Shown here one piece after another: positions 1-7,041 of a stretch of DNA of 36,233 nt (within the stretch, counting starts at the first letter, position 1; every line of letters begins with the position of its first letter). The position numbers and the translations under genes are program-made. Source of the DNA: Verrucomicrobiales bacterium (GTDB taxonomy: Bacteria > Verrucomicrobiota > Verrucomicrobiia > Limisphaerales > UBA11320); contig JAEUHE010000079.1 of assembly GCA_016793885.1 (NCBI GenBank), forward strand, positions 1 to 36,233. The letters are read 5' to 3'. The notes beneath the pieces were generated by a model. That model worked only from the letters and a program-made list of their open reading frames with translations, was not told where the DNA came from and made no database searches.

Positions 1-136
1 GGGGTTGTGGATTCTATGGCGTTTTCCCCAGGGTAGCTCGTTCCTCCCAACCCTGGGCTTTGAGGCGCAATCCCGTTGGGATAGGGAGGAAGCCCTCCGA
101 ACTTGTGGGTAATGCTCAGGGCACGACACCGCTGTT
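1..136 (+). repeat. Dispersed 136-bp repeat, copy A
   Basis: This segment matches 6585-6720 over 136 bases with three mismatches and no gaps, in the same orientation. The two copies bracket the five-gene cluster at 502-6341. It contains a small palindrome around 'aatcccgttgggat'. It begins at the window edge, so the repeat may extend further left. No convincing protein is encoded. Confidence 0.9.
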
Positions 137-254
137 CCTTCGCCCCCGGTTAGCCCCCTCCGAAGCAGTTAGTTACAATGGGCGCATGAGCAGCCGCTCC
201 GACGCGTGCAGGAAAAGCGGAGACGTGTCTCCGCGCTCCATAGAGCCTGGTTCC

Positions 255-348
255 TCTCCGCGCTCTCCGCGCCTCCGCGAGAAAAGCTCCCTCCCCTGAC
301 TCGGAAGAACTACCCGAATCTCTCGCGGAGGGGCGGAGAGCGCGGAGA
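255..348. repeat. 28-bp inverted repeat hairpin
   Basis: Positions 255-282 and 321-348 are reverse complements with one mismatch in 28 bases, separated by a 38-base loop. The arms are built from the 'ctccgcg' / 'cgcggag' word typical of short dispersed intergenic repeats. There is no T-run after the arm on either strand, so an intrinsic terminator is unlikely. Confidence 0.8.
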
Positions 349-441
349 AGAAAGAGACCATCCAGGGGTGCAGTATCTACCGAGCAGCGGAAGGACGATT
401 CCTCACCCCCCACCCAATTGATACGTGTAGGTATTATTTCA

Positions 442-470
442 TTGCCAACCCACTCAGATGCTTACATATT
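442..470 (+). promoter_or_regulatory. Candidate sigma-70 promoter for the 502-6341 cluster
   Basis: TTGCCA at 442-447 and CATATT at 465-470 are separated by 17 bases, 31 bases before the ATG at 502. The -35 box is good and the -10 box weak. TTGCCA is also mirrored by TGGCAA at 470-475, which could be an operator. This is a by-eye match only. Confidence 0.25.
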
Positions 471-501
471 GGCAAGGCATGGTTTGGAAACCTGAAAACG
501 C

Positions 502-1647
502 ATGAGAGTGTCTGGTTCTGAGTCTCCGATCGCTTCGACCGCCGCAGTGCTCTTAGGGGCAATCTTGCTGGCTGGTTGGACTTCCTCCGTTCAGGCTGAC
601 GATTGGCCGATGTTCCGCGGCAACCCTTCCCTGACGGGCATCTCCACCAACCGCTTACCCAACAAGCTAACGAAGCTCTGGGAGTTCAAAACGGGGGGTG
701 CGGTGAAGTCCTCCCCCGCGATAGCCCAAGGGAAGGTTTACGTAGGCTCCCTGGATCAAAAGGTTTACGCGCTGGACCTCCGAACGGGGGCCAAGGCGTG
801 GGAGTTCAAGACCGAAGGAGGAGTCGAATCTTCCCCGCTGGTGCTGGAAGGCAGAGTCTATGTCGGATCGGAAGACACCCACCTGTACGCCCTGAATGCC
901 AAGACCGGGGCGCTGGACTGGAAATTCGCCACCGGCGACAAGATTCTCGGTGGGCCCAACTGGGTTGCCTCACCCAAGCCAGGTGAGAAATGGATCCTGG
1001 CGGGGAGCTACGACTTCAAACTGTACTGCCTCGAGGCTGCCACCGGAAAGAGCAACTGGGTGTACGAAAGCAGCAATTACATCAATGGCACTCCGGCAGT
1101 GTCCGAAGGAAAAACGGTGTTCGGCGGGTGCGATGCGCTCATTCACGTCATCTCCCTCACCAACGGATCCAAAATCAAGGAATTCGAGGCCGGGGCCTAC
1201 ATAGCGGGATCTTCCGCCCTGGTCGGGAAATACGCCTACGTGGGACATTACGAAAACGAATTCCTCTGCTTCGACCTGGAGAAGGGCACCAACATTTGGA
1301 GCTTTAAGGACCGTAACTTCCCTTATTTCTCCTCGCCGGCGGTCACCGCGGACCGCGTCATCTTTGGCGGCAGGGACAAGCGCCTCCACTGCCTGAAGCG
1401 TTCCGATGGCACCTCCGTCTGGACCTTCGCCACGCGTGGAAAGGTCGACAGTTCCCCGGTGGTGTCCCACGACAAGGTGGTGGTGGGATCCGATGACGGC
1501 TTCCTTTACCTGGTGTCCCTGGCGGATGGCAAAGAGATCTGGTCCTACGAGATCGGCCAGGCGGTCGGCAGCTCCCCCGCCATCGCGGAGGGGCGGATCA
1601 TCGTGGGGTCGGAGGATGGTCGCATCTATTGCTTCGGAACCCCATGA
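502..1647 (+). CDS. Exported PQQ-like beta-propeller protein
   Basis: 381 residues. The N-terminus has a hydrophobic stretch (about residues 14-30) ending near 'VQADDW', which reads as a Sec signal peptide, so the protein is probably periplasmic. The rest is eight repeats of the PQQ-blade type, each with an 'SSPA...G.VYVGS.D..LYALD..TG...W.F' pattern, the last ending at the C-terminus in 'YCFGTP'. No catalytic domain or quinone-dehydrogenase signature is visible. Related proteins include BamB and many binding-only propellers, so a dehydrogenase function should not be assumed. The next gene starts 73 bases downstream in the same direction, so it may head that operon. No clear Shine-Dalgarno precedes the ATG. 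The fold is clear, the role unknown. Confidence 0.88.
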   Translation: MRVSGSESPIASTAAVLLGAILLAGWTSSVQADDWPMFRGNPSLTGISTNRLPNKLTKLWEFKTGGAVKSSPAIAQGKVYVGSLDQKVYALDLRTGAKAWEFKTEGGVESSPLVLEGRVYVGSEDTHLYALNAKTGALDWKFATGDKILGGPNWVASPKPGEKWILAGSYDFKLYCLEAATGKSNWVYESSNYINGTPAVSEGKTVFGGCDALIHVISLTNGSKIKEFEAGAYIAGSSALVGKYAYVGHYENEFLCFDLEKGTNIWSFKDRNFPYFSSPAVTADRVIFGGRDKRLHCLKRSDGTSVWTFATRGKVDSSPVVSHDKVVVGSDDGFLYLVSLADGKEIWSYEIGQAVGSSPAIAEGRIIVGSEDGRIYCFGTP

Positions 1648-1720
1648 ACATCGCCGCCCTCATCTCAGCACCGCACCTGACGAAGCCCCAGTTGAACGTC
1701 CACCCCAAGGAATTCCTCCG

Positions 1721-3073
1721 ATGAGCACAACCACCCTCCCCCTCACAGCCCCCGGGACTTCCGCTCCTCCGATCCAGAAGGAGACGACGGTCGGCAACTA
1801 CTTTGTTTCCAACTATCCACCCTTCGCTGCTTGGAAAACCGACGCGGTTTGCGAGTTCGAAGCCTCGTTGGAACGTCCCCCCAAGCCTGGCACACCGCTG
1901 GGCGTGTATCTCCACATACCCTTTTGCCGAAAGCGCTGCCACTTCTGCTACTTCCGGGTCTACACGGACAAGGATTCAACGGGCATTCGCAGCTACATCG
2001 ACTCCGCGATCAAGGAACTCACCTACTACTCGCAGAAACCGTTCATCGGCGGGCGCAAACCCAGCTTCATCTACTTCGGCGGTGGCACACCTTCCTACCT
2101 CTCGGTGGATCAGTTGAAGGGGCTGACTGACGGAATGAAGCACCTGCTGCCCTGGGACGAAGTCGAGGAGGTTACCTTCGAGGCCGAACCCGGCACTCTC
2201 ACCGACCATAAGCTGCGCGCCATTCGTGACATGGGCGTCACTCGCCTCAGCTTGGGTGTGGAGAACTTCGATGACCACATCCTCGAAATCAACGGACGGG
2301 CGCATCACAGCAAGGAGATCCAGCGCGCCTATTCCTATGCCCGGGAGATCGGTTTCCCCCAGATCAACATCGACCTCATTGCCGGCATGGTGGAGGAGAC
2401 CGAGGAGAACTGGCGGGAATGCGTTCGCAAGGCGATCGCGATGGATCCGGATAGCGTCACCATCTATCAGATGGAGATCCCCTACAACACCACCATCTAT
2501 CAGCAGATGAAGGCGGAAGGGAAACTGACCGCGCCCGTGGCCGACTGGCAGGTCAAGCGGGGCTGGGTGGACTATGCGTTTTCGGAATTTGAGAAGGCGG
2601 GGTATTCCGTGTCCACCGCCTACACCGTCGTGAAGAGCAAGGAGAAGACCCGCTTCCTCTACCGTGACCGACTCTGGGCCGGAGCAGACCTGCTGGGACT
2701 GGGAGTGGCAAGCTTCGGTCACATCGGAGGAACTCACTACCAGAACCTGCACGATTTCGAACCCTACTTGAAGGCGGTCCAGGAAGGGCGCTCGCCGGTT
2801 TACCGCGCGCTGACGCCCACGACTGACGAACGGCTGATACGAGAGTTTATTCTCCAGCTGAAAACGGGCCGCACCAGCGCAGCCTATTATCAGGCCAAAT
2901 TCGGCATCGATCCCCGGATTCGCTTCGCCCAGCCGCTGCGAACGCTGGAGGAATGGGGCTTTGGTAGGATCGAAGGCGACTCGATTACTCTGAACCGGCA
3001 AGGATTGCTCCAGGTCGACCGCCTGCTGCATGAGTTTTTCCTCCCCGAACACCGCAACACCCGCTACGCCTGA
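1721..3073 (+). CDS. HemN/HemW-like radical SAM enzyme
   Basis: 450 residues. The start is placed at the ATG at 1721 (AAGGAA eight bases upstream); an in-frame extension back to 1406 lies inside the preceding gene. 'YLHIPFC' followed by CxxxCxxC (C69, C73, C76) is the [4Fe-4S]/SAM motif of the coproporphyrinogen III oxidase family, and 'GGGTPS' near residue 121 is the SAM-contact loop. The C-terminal half matches the HemN-type domain in length. The family includes true HemN, HemW haem chaperones, heme-degrading methyltransferases and class C radical SAM methylases of natural products. The aromatic-rich 'HFCYFRVYT' after the cluster and the neighbours (chorismate lyase-like, halogenase, glycosyltransferase) favour a specialised-metabolite role over haem synthesis, but that is inference. 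The next gene follows after eight bases. Confidence 0.85.
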   Translation: MSTTTLPLTAPGTSAPPIQKETTVGNYFVSNYPPFAAWKTDAVCEFEASLERPPKPGTPLGVYLHIPFCRKRCHFCYFRVYTDKDSTGIRSYIDSAIKELTYYSQKPFIGGRKPSFIYFGGGTPSYLSVDQLKGLTDGMKHLLPWDEVEEVTFEAEPGTLTDHKLRAIRDMGVTRLSLGVENFDDHILEINGRAHHSKEIQRAYSYAREIGFPQINIDLIAGMVEETEENWRECVRKAIAMDPDSVTIYQMEIPYNTTIYQQMKAEGKLTAPVADWQVKRGWVDYAFSEFEKAGYSVSTAYTVVKSKEKTRFLYRDRLWAGADLLGLGVASFGHIGGTHYQNLHDFEPYLKAVQEGRSPVYRALTPTTDERLIREFILQLKTGRTSAAYYQAKFGIDPRIRFAQPLRTLEEWGFGRIEGDSITLNRQGLLQVDRLLHEFFLPEHRNTRYA

Positions 3074-3081
3074 TCTCATCC

Positions 3082-3660
3082 ATGCCGCACAGCTCTTCCA
3101 GCACTCCGCCCATCACTCCCAGCGTGTTGCCGATGGTATACCCCATGGACGACTTCTACGCGCAAATGGGAATGCCCCTGCCCCGGGTTGAGTCGATTCC
3201 CGGCGAGGCGGTGCCGGAACCGGAACGTTCGCTGCTGGTTCATGGTAACGACATGACCTCAACGCTCACCGCCTTCCACCAGGCAAAACTCCATCTTGAA
3301 GTCCTCCGCAGCGAGATTCGCGGAGACTACTATCTGCGCGAGGTCGTCCTGCGGCTAGACGGCAGCAACCGACCGGTGGAGTTCGGCGCGATCAAAATCT
3401 ACCTCAACCTGCTTCCGGGCCCGGTCCGACGCCTGATTCTGGATGAGAAATTGCCCCTGGGGCAAATCCTGAAGGAATGCTCCGTCGCTTTCCTGAGCCG
3501 TCCCAAGGCGTTCTTAAAGGTGGTCTCGGACGAATGGATCAGCCGAGCGCTCCAACTGGAGCCGGCGCGAATTCTTTATGGTCGGCGCAACACGCTCACC
3601 GACCCGCAGCAGCGTCCGCTGGCCGAAATCGTGGAAATCCTGCCCCCGACCACCCCTTGA
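3082..3660 (+). CDS. Chorismate lyase-like (UbiC/UTRA-fold) protein
   Basis: 192 residues, no signal peptide. Residues 57-66 (DMTSTLTAFH) resemble the 'D.SLT..L' entry of UbiC-type chorismate lyases. 'YLREVVLRLDG' (84-94), 'PLGQIL' (125-130), 'RRNTL' (158-162) and a terminal 'AEIVEILPP' (181-189) follow the family order, with Glu182 or Glu185 in the place of the catalytic glutamate. The family converts chorismate to 4-hydroxybenzoate and pyruvate; relatives with the same fold only bind ligands. The first 45 residues are low in conserved features. It sits eight bases after the radical SAM gene and 49 bases before the halogenase gene, so it plausibly supplies an aromatic starter to the pathway. 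Similarity is from motifs only, so the assignment is moderate. Confidence 0.6.
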   Translation: MPHSSSSTPPITPSVLPMVYPMDDFYAQMGMPLPRVESIPGEAVPEPERSLLVHGNDMTSTLTAFHQAKLHLEVLRSEIRGDYYLREVVLRLDGSNRPVEFGAIKIYLNLLPGPVRRLILDEKLPLGQILKECSVAFLSRPKAFLKVVSDEWISRALQLEPARILYGRRNTLTDPQQRPLAEIVEILPPTTP

Positions 3661-3709
3661 CGACCGGGGGAACTTTGACACATTAACTCTGCAACGATGG
3701 GAATCGACT

Positions 3710-4999
3710 ATGACTGCCGAGACAAAAACTCAATGGGATGTGCTGATCATCGGGGGCGGGCCTTCGGGAACCAGTTCGGCCACCGTGCTCGCGGAGCATG
3801 GTCATCGGGTGCTCATCATTGAGCGCGAAAAGTTCCCGCGGTATCACGTTGGCGAGTCGCTTATTCCCTTCACCTACGGTCCCCTGGAACGTCTCGGCTT
3901 GATTCCGAAACTGCGCGCCTCGGCCTTCATCAAGAAATACAGCGTCCAGTTCGTGTCACCCAATGGCAAGGCCTCCCAGCCTTTCTACTTCTTCAACCGT
4001 TACGATCGCGACACGGTCGCTCAAACCTGGCAAGTCCTGCGCTCGGAGTTTGATCAAATGGCCCTCGATCACGCGCGCGAGCGCGGGGTTTCGGTCCTCG
4101 AGCAGACCGCCGTCAAGGAACTGCTTAAGGATGGAGATCGGGTGATCGGTGTCCGGGCGCAACTCCCCGATGGTCAAGTGGTGGACTTTCACGCGCCCAT
4201 GACCTTGGATTGCACGGGCAAGGAAGCATTCTCCACCGTCCGGCAGCACTGGCGCGTCAAAGATCCCTACCTCAACAAAGTGGCGGTCTGGACTTACTAC
4301 GAAGGTGCCAAGCGCGATGCCGGCATCGACGAGGGGACTACGACGGTCGCCGTGATTCCCGAAAAGGGATGGTTCTGGTACATCCCCCAGCACAACAACC
4401 GCGTCAGTGTCGGGGTCGTGGCTGAGGGCAAGTATCTCAGCCGTGGCGGAATCACCTCGCCCGAGGCTATGTTTCAACGGGAGGTGGAGAACAACCTTTG
4501 GATCAAGGAATTCTTGAGCCATGGCCAGCAAACCGGCCCGTACTACATCACCAACGAATACTCATTTCACTCCCGCCACTGCGGCTGTGAGGGTCTGTTA
4601 TTGGTCGGCGATTCGTTCGCTTTCCTGGATCCAGTCTTCTCCTCCGGCCTCATGCTGGCCCTGAAGTGCGGCGTGATGGCGGGAGACGCGGTGCACGAAG
4701 CGCTGGTGAGCCAGGATTTTTCGCCGGAGCGATTCGCGCCTTATGCGACCGCTATCCGCGCAGGGCTCGAGAACATGCGCAAGCTGGTCTATGCCTTCTA
4801 CGATCCCAACTTCAGCTTCCGCACCATCACCGATCGACATCCCGAACTGGCCGGCGACATCACGGATTGTCTGTCGGGCGACGTGAACAAGGACTTCAGC
4901 CGGCTCTGGGCGGCGATTCGTGAGGTGGCTCCGCTGCCGGACGAGCTGCCGTACGGTCAACCGCTGACCTCGGGTGCGCCAGCTCGAACCGTGGCCTGA
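3710..4999 (+). CDS. FAD-dependent halogenase-family flavoenzyme
   Basis: 429 residues from the ATG at 3710; an in-frame extension to 3578 lies in the previous gene. GGGPSG (15-20) is the FAD dinucleotide-binding loop. 'FPRYHVGESLIP' (42-53) is the segment shared by flavin-dependent halogenases and related reductases. A lysine pair (K75-K76) sits about where the halogenase active-site lysine is found. WFWYIP (221-226) matches the WxWxIP motif that separates halogenases from plain monooxygenases. 'LLVGDSFAFLDPVFSSGLMLAL' near residue 300 is the second FAD contact. The likely substrate is a phenolic or carrier-bound aromatic, by analogy with halogenases in aryl-polyene and resorcinol pigment clusters. 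Some members of this superfamily are dehydrogenases or hydroxylases, so halogenation is unproven. Confidence 0.75.
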   Translation: MTAETKTQWDVLIIGGGPSGTSSATVLAEHGHRVLIIEREKFPRYHVGESLIPFTYGPLERLGLIPKLRASAFIKKYSVQFVSPNGKASQPFYFFNRYDRDTVAQTWQVLRSEFDQMALDHARERGVSVLEQTAVKELLKDGDRVIGVRAQLPDGQVVDFHAPMTLDCTGKEAFSTVRQHWRVKDPYLNKVAVWTYYEGAKRDAGIDEGTTTVAVIPEKGWFWYIPQHNNRVSVGVVAEGKYLSRGGITSPEAMFQREVENNLWIKEFLSHGQQTGPYYITNEYSFHSRHCGCEGLLLVGDSFAFLDPVFSSGLMLALKCGVMAGDAVHEALVSQDFSPERFAPYATAIRAGLENMRKLVYAFYDPNFSFRTITDRHPELAGDITDCLSGDVNKDFSRLWAAIREVAPLPDELPYGQPLTSGAPARTVA

Positions 5000-5060
5000 G
5001 TCGGGCGTTGTTTCCGGTGGAACCTTTACAGAAACGACGCTGCCTGGTAGCGAAGCTGCG

Positions 5061-6341
5061 GTGAAACTGATCCAGATTACCCCAGGAGCAGGAGGCATGT
5101 ATTGCGGAAACTGCTTCCGCGACAATGCGCTCGTGGCTGAACTGCGACGGCGAGGCCATGACACCCTCATGCTGCCGCTCTACCTCCCCATGACCCTGGA
5201 CGAGGCCGACCAGAGCGCGGGGACGCCACTCTTTTTCGGAGGCATCAATGTCTACCTCGAGCAGCAATCGGCGCTCTTTAAGCATGCGCCCAACTGGTTT
5301 CGCAGCCTGCTCAACCATCCCAAACTATTGAAGCTAGCCGCGGGTCGCGCGGCCAAGACACGAGCGGCCGACCTCGGGGAGCTGACTCTGTCCATGCTTC
5401 AAGGCGAGAACGGGCATCAGGCACGAGAGCTCGAAGAGCTGCTGTCGTGGCTCAAGGGACAGCCAGCTCCCGATGCGATTTTCCTCTCCAATGCCTTGCT
5501 GCTGGGCCTCGCCCGTCGGCTTAAGCAGGAACTCGGTACCCGTGTGGTCTGCATGCTGCAAGGCGAGGATGAGTTCCTCGACAGTTTGCCTGAACCTCAT
5601 CGAACCCAATGCTGGAACGAGCTGAGTCGTCGCGCACAGGAGATCGACGGGTTCGTGGCCCCCAGCCGTTATTTCGGGGAACTGATGGCCCGTCGCATCG
5701 AAATTCCAGAAAACCGTCTCCACGTGGTTTACAACGGCATCAGTCTGACCGGATATCCCGTCCAGCCGCCCGTGGCATTGCCGACAATCCCTACCCTGGG
5801 TTTCTTTGCTCGCATGTGCAAAGAGAAGGGGCTCGATGTGTTGGTGGAGGCCTACATCATCGCCAAGAAGAGCTTGCCCGAGCTACGCCTGAAGGTAGGA
5901 GGAGCTTGCGGGCCATCCGATGAAGCCTACGTGCGAACGTGCCAGGATCGATTGAGATCTGCGGGCGCGTGGGCGGATGTGGAGTTTCATACCAACCTTC
6001 CCCGCGAGGACAAGATTCGATTCTGGCAGTCCCTCACCCTGCTCTGCGTCCCGGCCCGCTACAGCGAGGCTTTCGGGCTTTACCTCATTGAAGCCATGGC
6101 CGCCGGGGTTCCCGCGGTTCAGCCGAGGCACGCGTCATTCCCTGAGCTGATCGATTCCACCGGCGGCGGGCTGATTGCCGAGCCAACTCCAGAGGCATTG
6201 GCCGCGCGCATCGTGGAGGTCGCCGGCAATCCTGCGCTAGCCCAGCGCCTGAGTCATCAAGCTCATTCTTCCGTTCATACCCGCTTCACCGTAGGCAACA
6301 TGGCCGAGACCATTGTTCGGATCGTGGAACAGCTGAAGTGA
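5061..6341 (+). CDS. GT4-family glycosyltransferase
   Basis: 426 residues if started at the GTG at 5061, which gives an N-terminus 'MKLIQITPGAGGMYCGNC' that begins exactly at the first GT-B beta strand. An ATG at 4974, overlapping the halogenase gene by 26 bases, would add 29 residues with no recognisable motif. The C-terminal domain has 'GFFARMCKEKGLDVLVEA' and 'SEAFGLYLIEAMAAG', the EX7E nucleotide-sugar motif of retaining GT4 enzymes. The 'GGMYCGNCFRDNALV' loop with two cysteines is a feature of a GT4 subgroup. It probably glycosylates a small acceptor made by the upstream genes or a surface glycan. It is the last gene of the run; a heptamer repeat tract begins five bases after its stop. 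Confidence 0.85.
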   Translation: MKLIQITPGAGGMYCGNCFRDNALVAELRRRGHDTLMLPLYLPMTLDEADQSAGTPLFFGGINVYLEQQSALFKHAPNWFRSLLNHPKLLKLAAGRAAKTRAADLGELTLSMLQGENGHQARELEELLSWLKGQPAPDAIFLSNALLLGLARRLKQELGTRVVCMLQGEDEFLDSLPEPHRTQCWNELSRRAQEIDGFVAPSRYFGELMARRIEIPENRLHVVYNGISLTGYPVQPPVALPTIPTLGFFARMCKEKGLDVLVEAYIIAKKSLPELRLKVGGACGPSDEAYVRTCQDRLRSAGAWADVEFHTNLPREDKIRFWQSLTLLCVPARYSEAFGLYLIEAMAAGVPAVQPRHASFPELIDSTGGGLIAEPTPEALAARIVEVAGNPALAQRLSHQAHSSVHTRFTVGNMAETIVRIVEQLK

Positions 6342-6346
6342 GGAGT

Positions 6347-6381
6347 GGTAGGTGGTAGGTGGTAGGTGCTAGGGGGTAGGG
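6347..6381 (+). repeat. GGTAGGT heptamer tract after glycosyltransferase stop
   Basis: Three perfect GGTAGGT units (6347-6367) are followed by two degenerate ones (to 6381). The tract starts five bases after the glycosyltransferase stop codon and reads TAG in each of the three frames in the sense direction, because seven is not a multiple of three. Confidence 0.9.
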
Positions 6382-6405
6382 GACGTGGACCGCGGTGGCA
6401 CGACC

Positions 6406-6545
6406 TGAGCATTACCCACAACTTCTTCAACCAGATGTTAGAATCCCGCAGGGATTCCGCCTCAAAGCCCAGGGTTGGCGCGACGCAGGAGCGCCTACCC
6501 TGGGTTAGTCGTTGTTTTCTGACAACCCCATCGCGGGTTGCGACT
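6406..6545 (-). repeat. Diverged inverted copy of the 136-bp repeat
   Basis: Segments 6406-6423 ('cctgagcattacccacaa') and about 6461-6481 ('gcctcaaagcccagggttgg') are reverse complements of parts of copy A/B in the same order and spacing, with diverged sequence between. Together with copy B at 6585-6720 it makes a large imperfect palindrome. Confidence 0.7.
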
Positions 6546-6584
6546 GGATAGGCCAACACCCCAAACCAAACCGCAACCCACCTT

Positions 6585-6720
6585 GGGGTTGTGGATTCTA
6601 GGGCGTTTTCCCCAGGGTAGCTCGTTCCTCCCAACCCTGGGCTTTGAGGCGCAATCCCGTTGGGATAGGGAGAAAGCCCTCCGAACTTGTGGGTAATGCT
6701 TAGGGCACGACACCGCTGTT
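6585..6720 (+). repeat. Dispersed 136-bp repeat, copy B
   Basis: Same orientation as copy A at 1-136, three mismatches, no gaps. After position 6720 the two sequences diverge quickly. Confidence 0.9.
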
Positions 6721-6983
6721 ACTTCACTGCACGAACGCTGGCCGAGCCCGGACCGGGATGCTCTCGCACAGTGTTCACAGAGATCACAGAGGCGCAGGAG
6801 TATGAAGACAGGAAGTAGCACAAGGACCATCTAAACCAAATTCTTCCTTCCGCTGCAGACATAGCGTCCTTCGCGTCCCTGGCGGTTCAACAACCTCCGA
6901 AACTCAGGGGTTTCCCTCTGCGACCTCTGTGTGAAACGCTCAGGCTGTCAGGTGGGGGACGATTACGATTACGATTACGACGG

Positions 6984-7032
6984 TCACTCATCACTCATCA
7001 CTCATCACTCATCACTCATCACTCATCACTCA
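6984..7032 (+). repeat. Seven TCACTCA heptamers
   Basis: Seven perfect tandem copies of a 7-base unit end nine bases from the stop codon of the helicase gene. Read in the sense of that gene (minus strand) the unit is TGAGTGA, giving TGA in all three frames. A hexamer run (GATTAC, about 6961-6978) lies just to the left. Confidence 0.95.
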
Positions 7033-7041
7033 CCTGCCCCC

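Larger units (their letters stand above)
137..501. other. Non-coding leader with repeats
   Basis: No credible gene is present. The stretch holds a fragment around 208-235 ('gcggagacgtgtctccgc' region) that recurs in inverted form near 10697-10725 upstream of the helicase gene. It also holds a 28-bp hairpin (255-348) and a weak candidate promoter just before the beta-propeller gene. Confidence 0.6.
6342..7041. other. Intergenic repeat island
   Basis: No gene is supported in these 700 bases. From left to right it holds GGTAGGT heptamers, a diverged inverted copy of the 136-bp repeat, the direct copy B, a pair of short inverted 'cacagag' words (about 6776-6791 and 6918-6933), three GATTAC hexamers (about 6961-6978) and seven TCACTCA heptamers. 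The flanking genes (+ at 6341, - at 7042) converge here. No clear intrinsic terminator is visible. Confidence 0.7.

Noticed and set aside
60..421. Short open frames in the first 500 bases
   Set aside because: They consist of repeat and hairpin sequence with no codon pattern or homology I recognise.
1976..3079. 367-residue open frame on the minus strand
   Set aside because: It is antisense to the radical SAM gene, whose motifs are clear.
6984..7032. CRISPR-like array
   Set aside because: The unit is only seven bases and has no spacers; it is a microsatellite.
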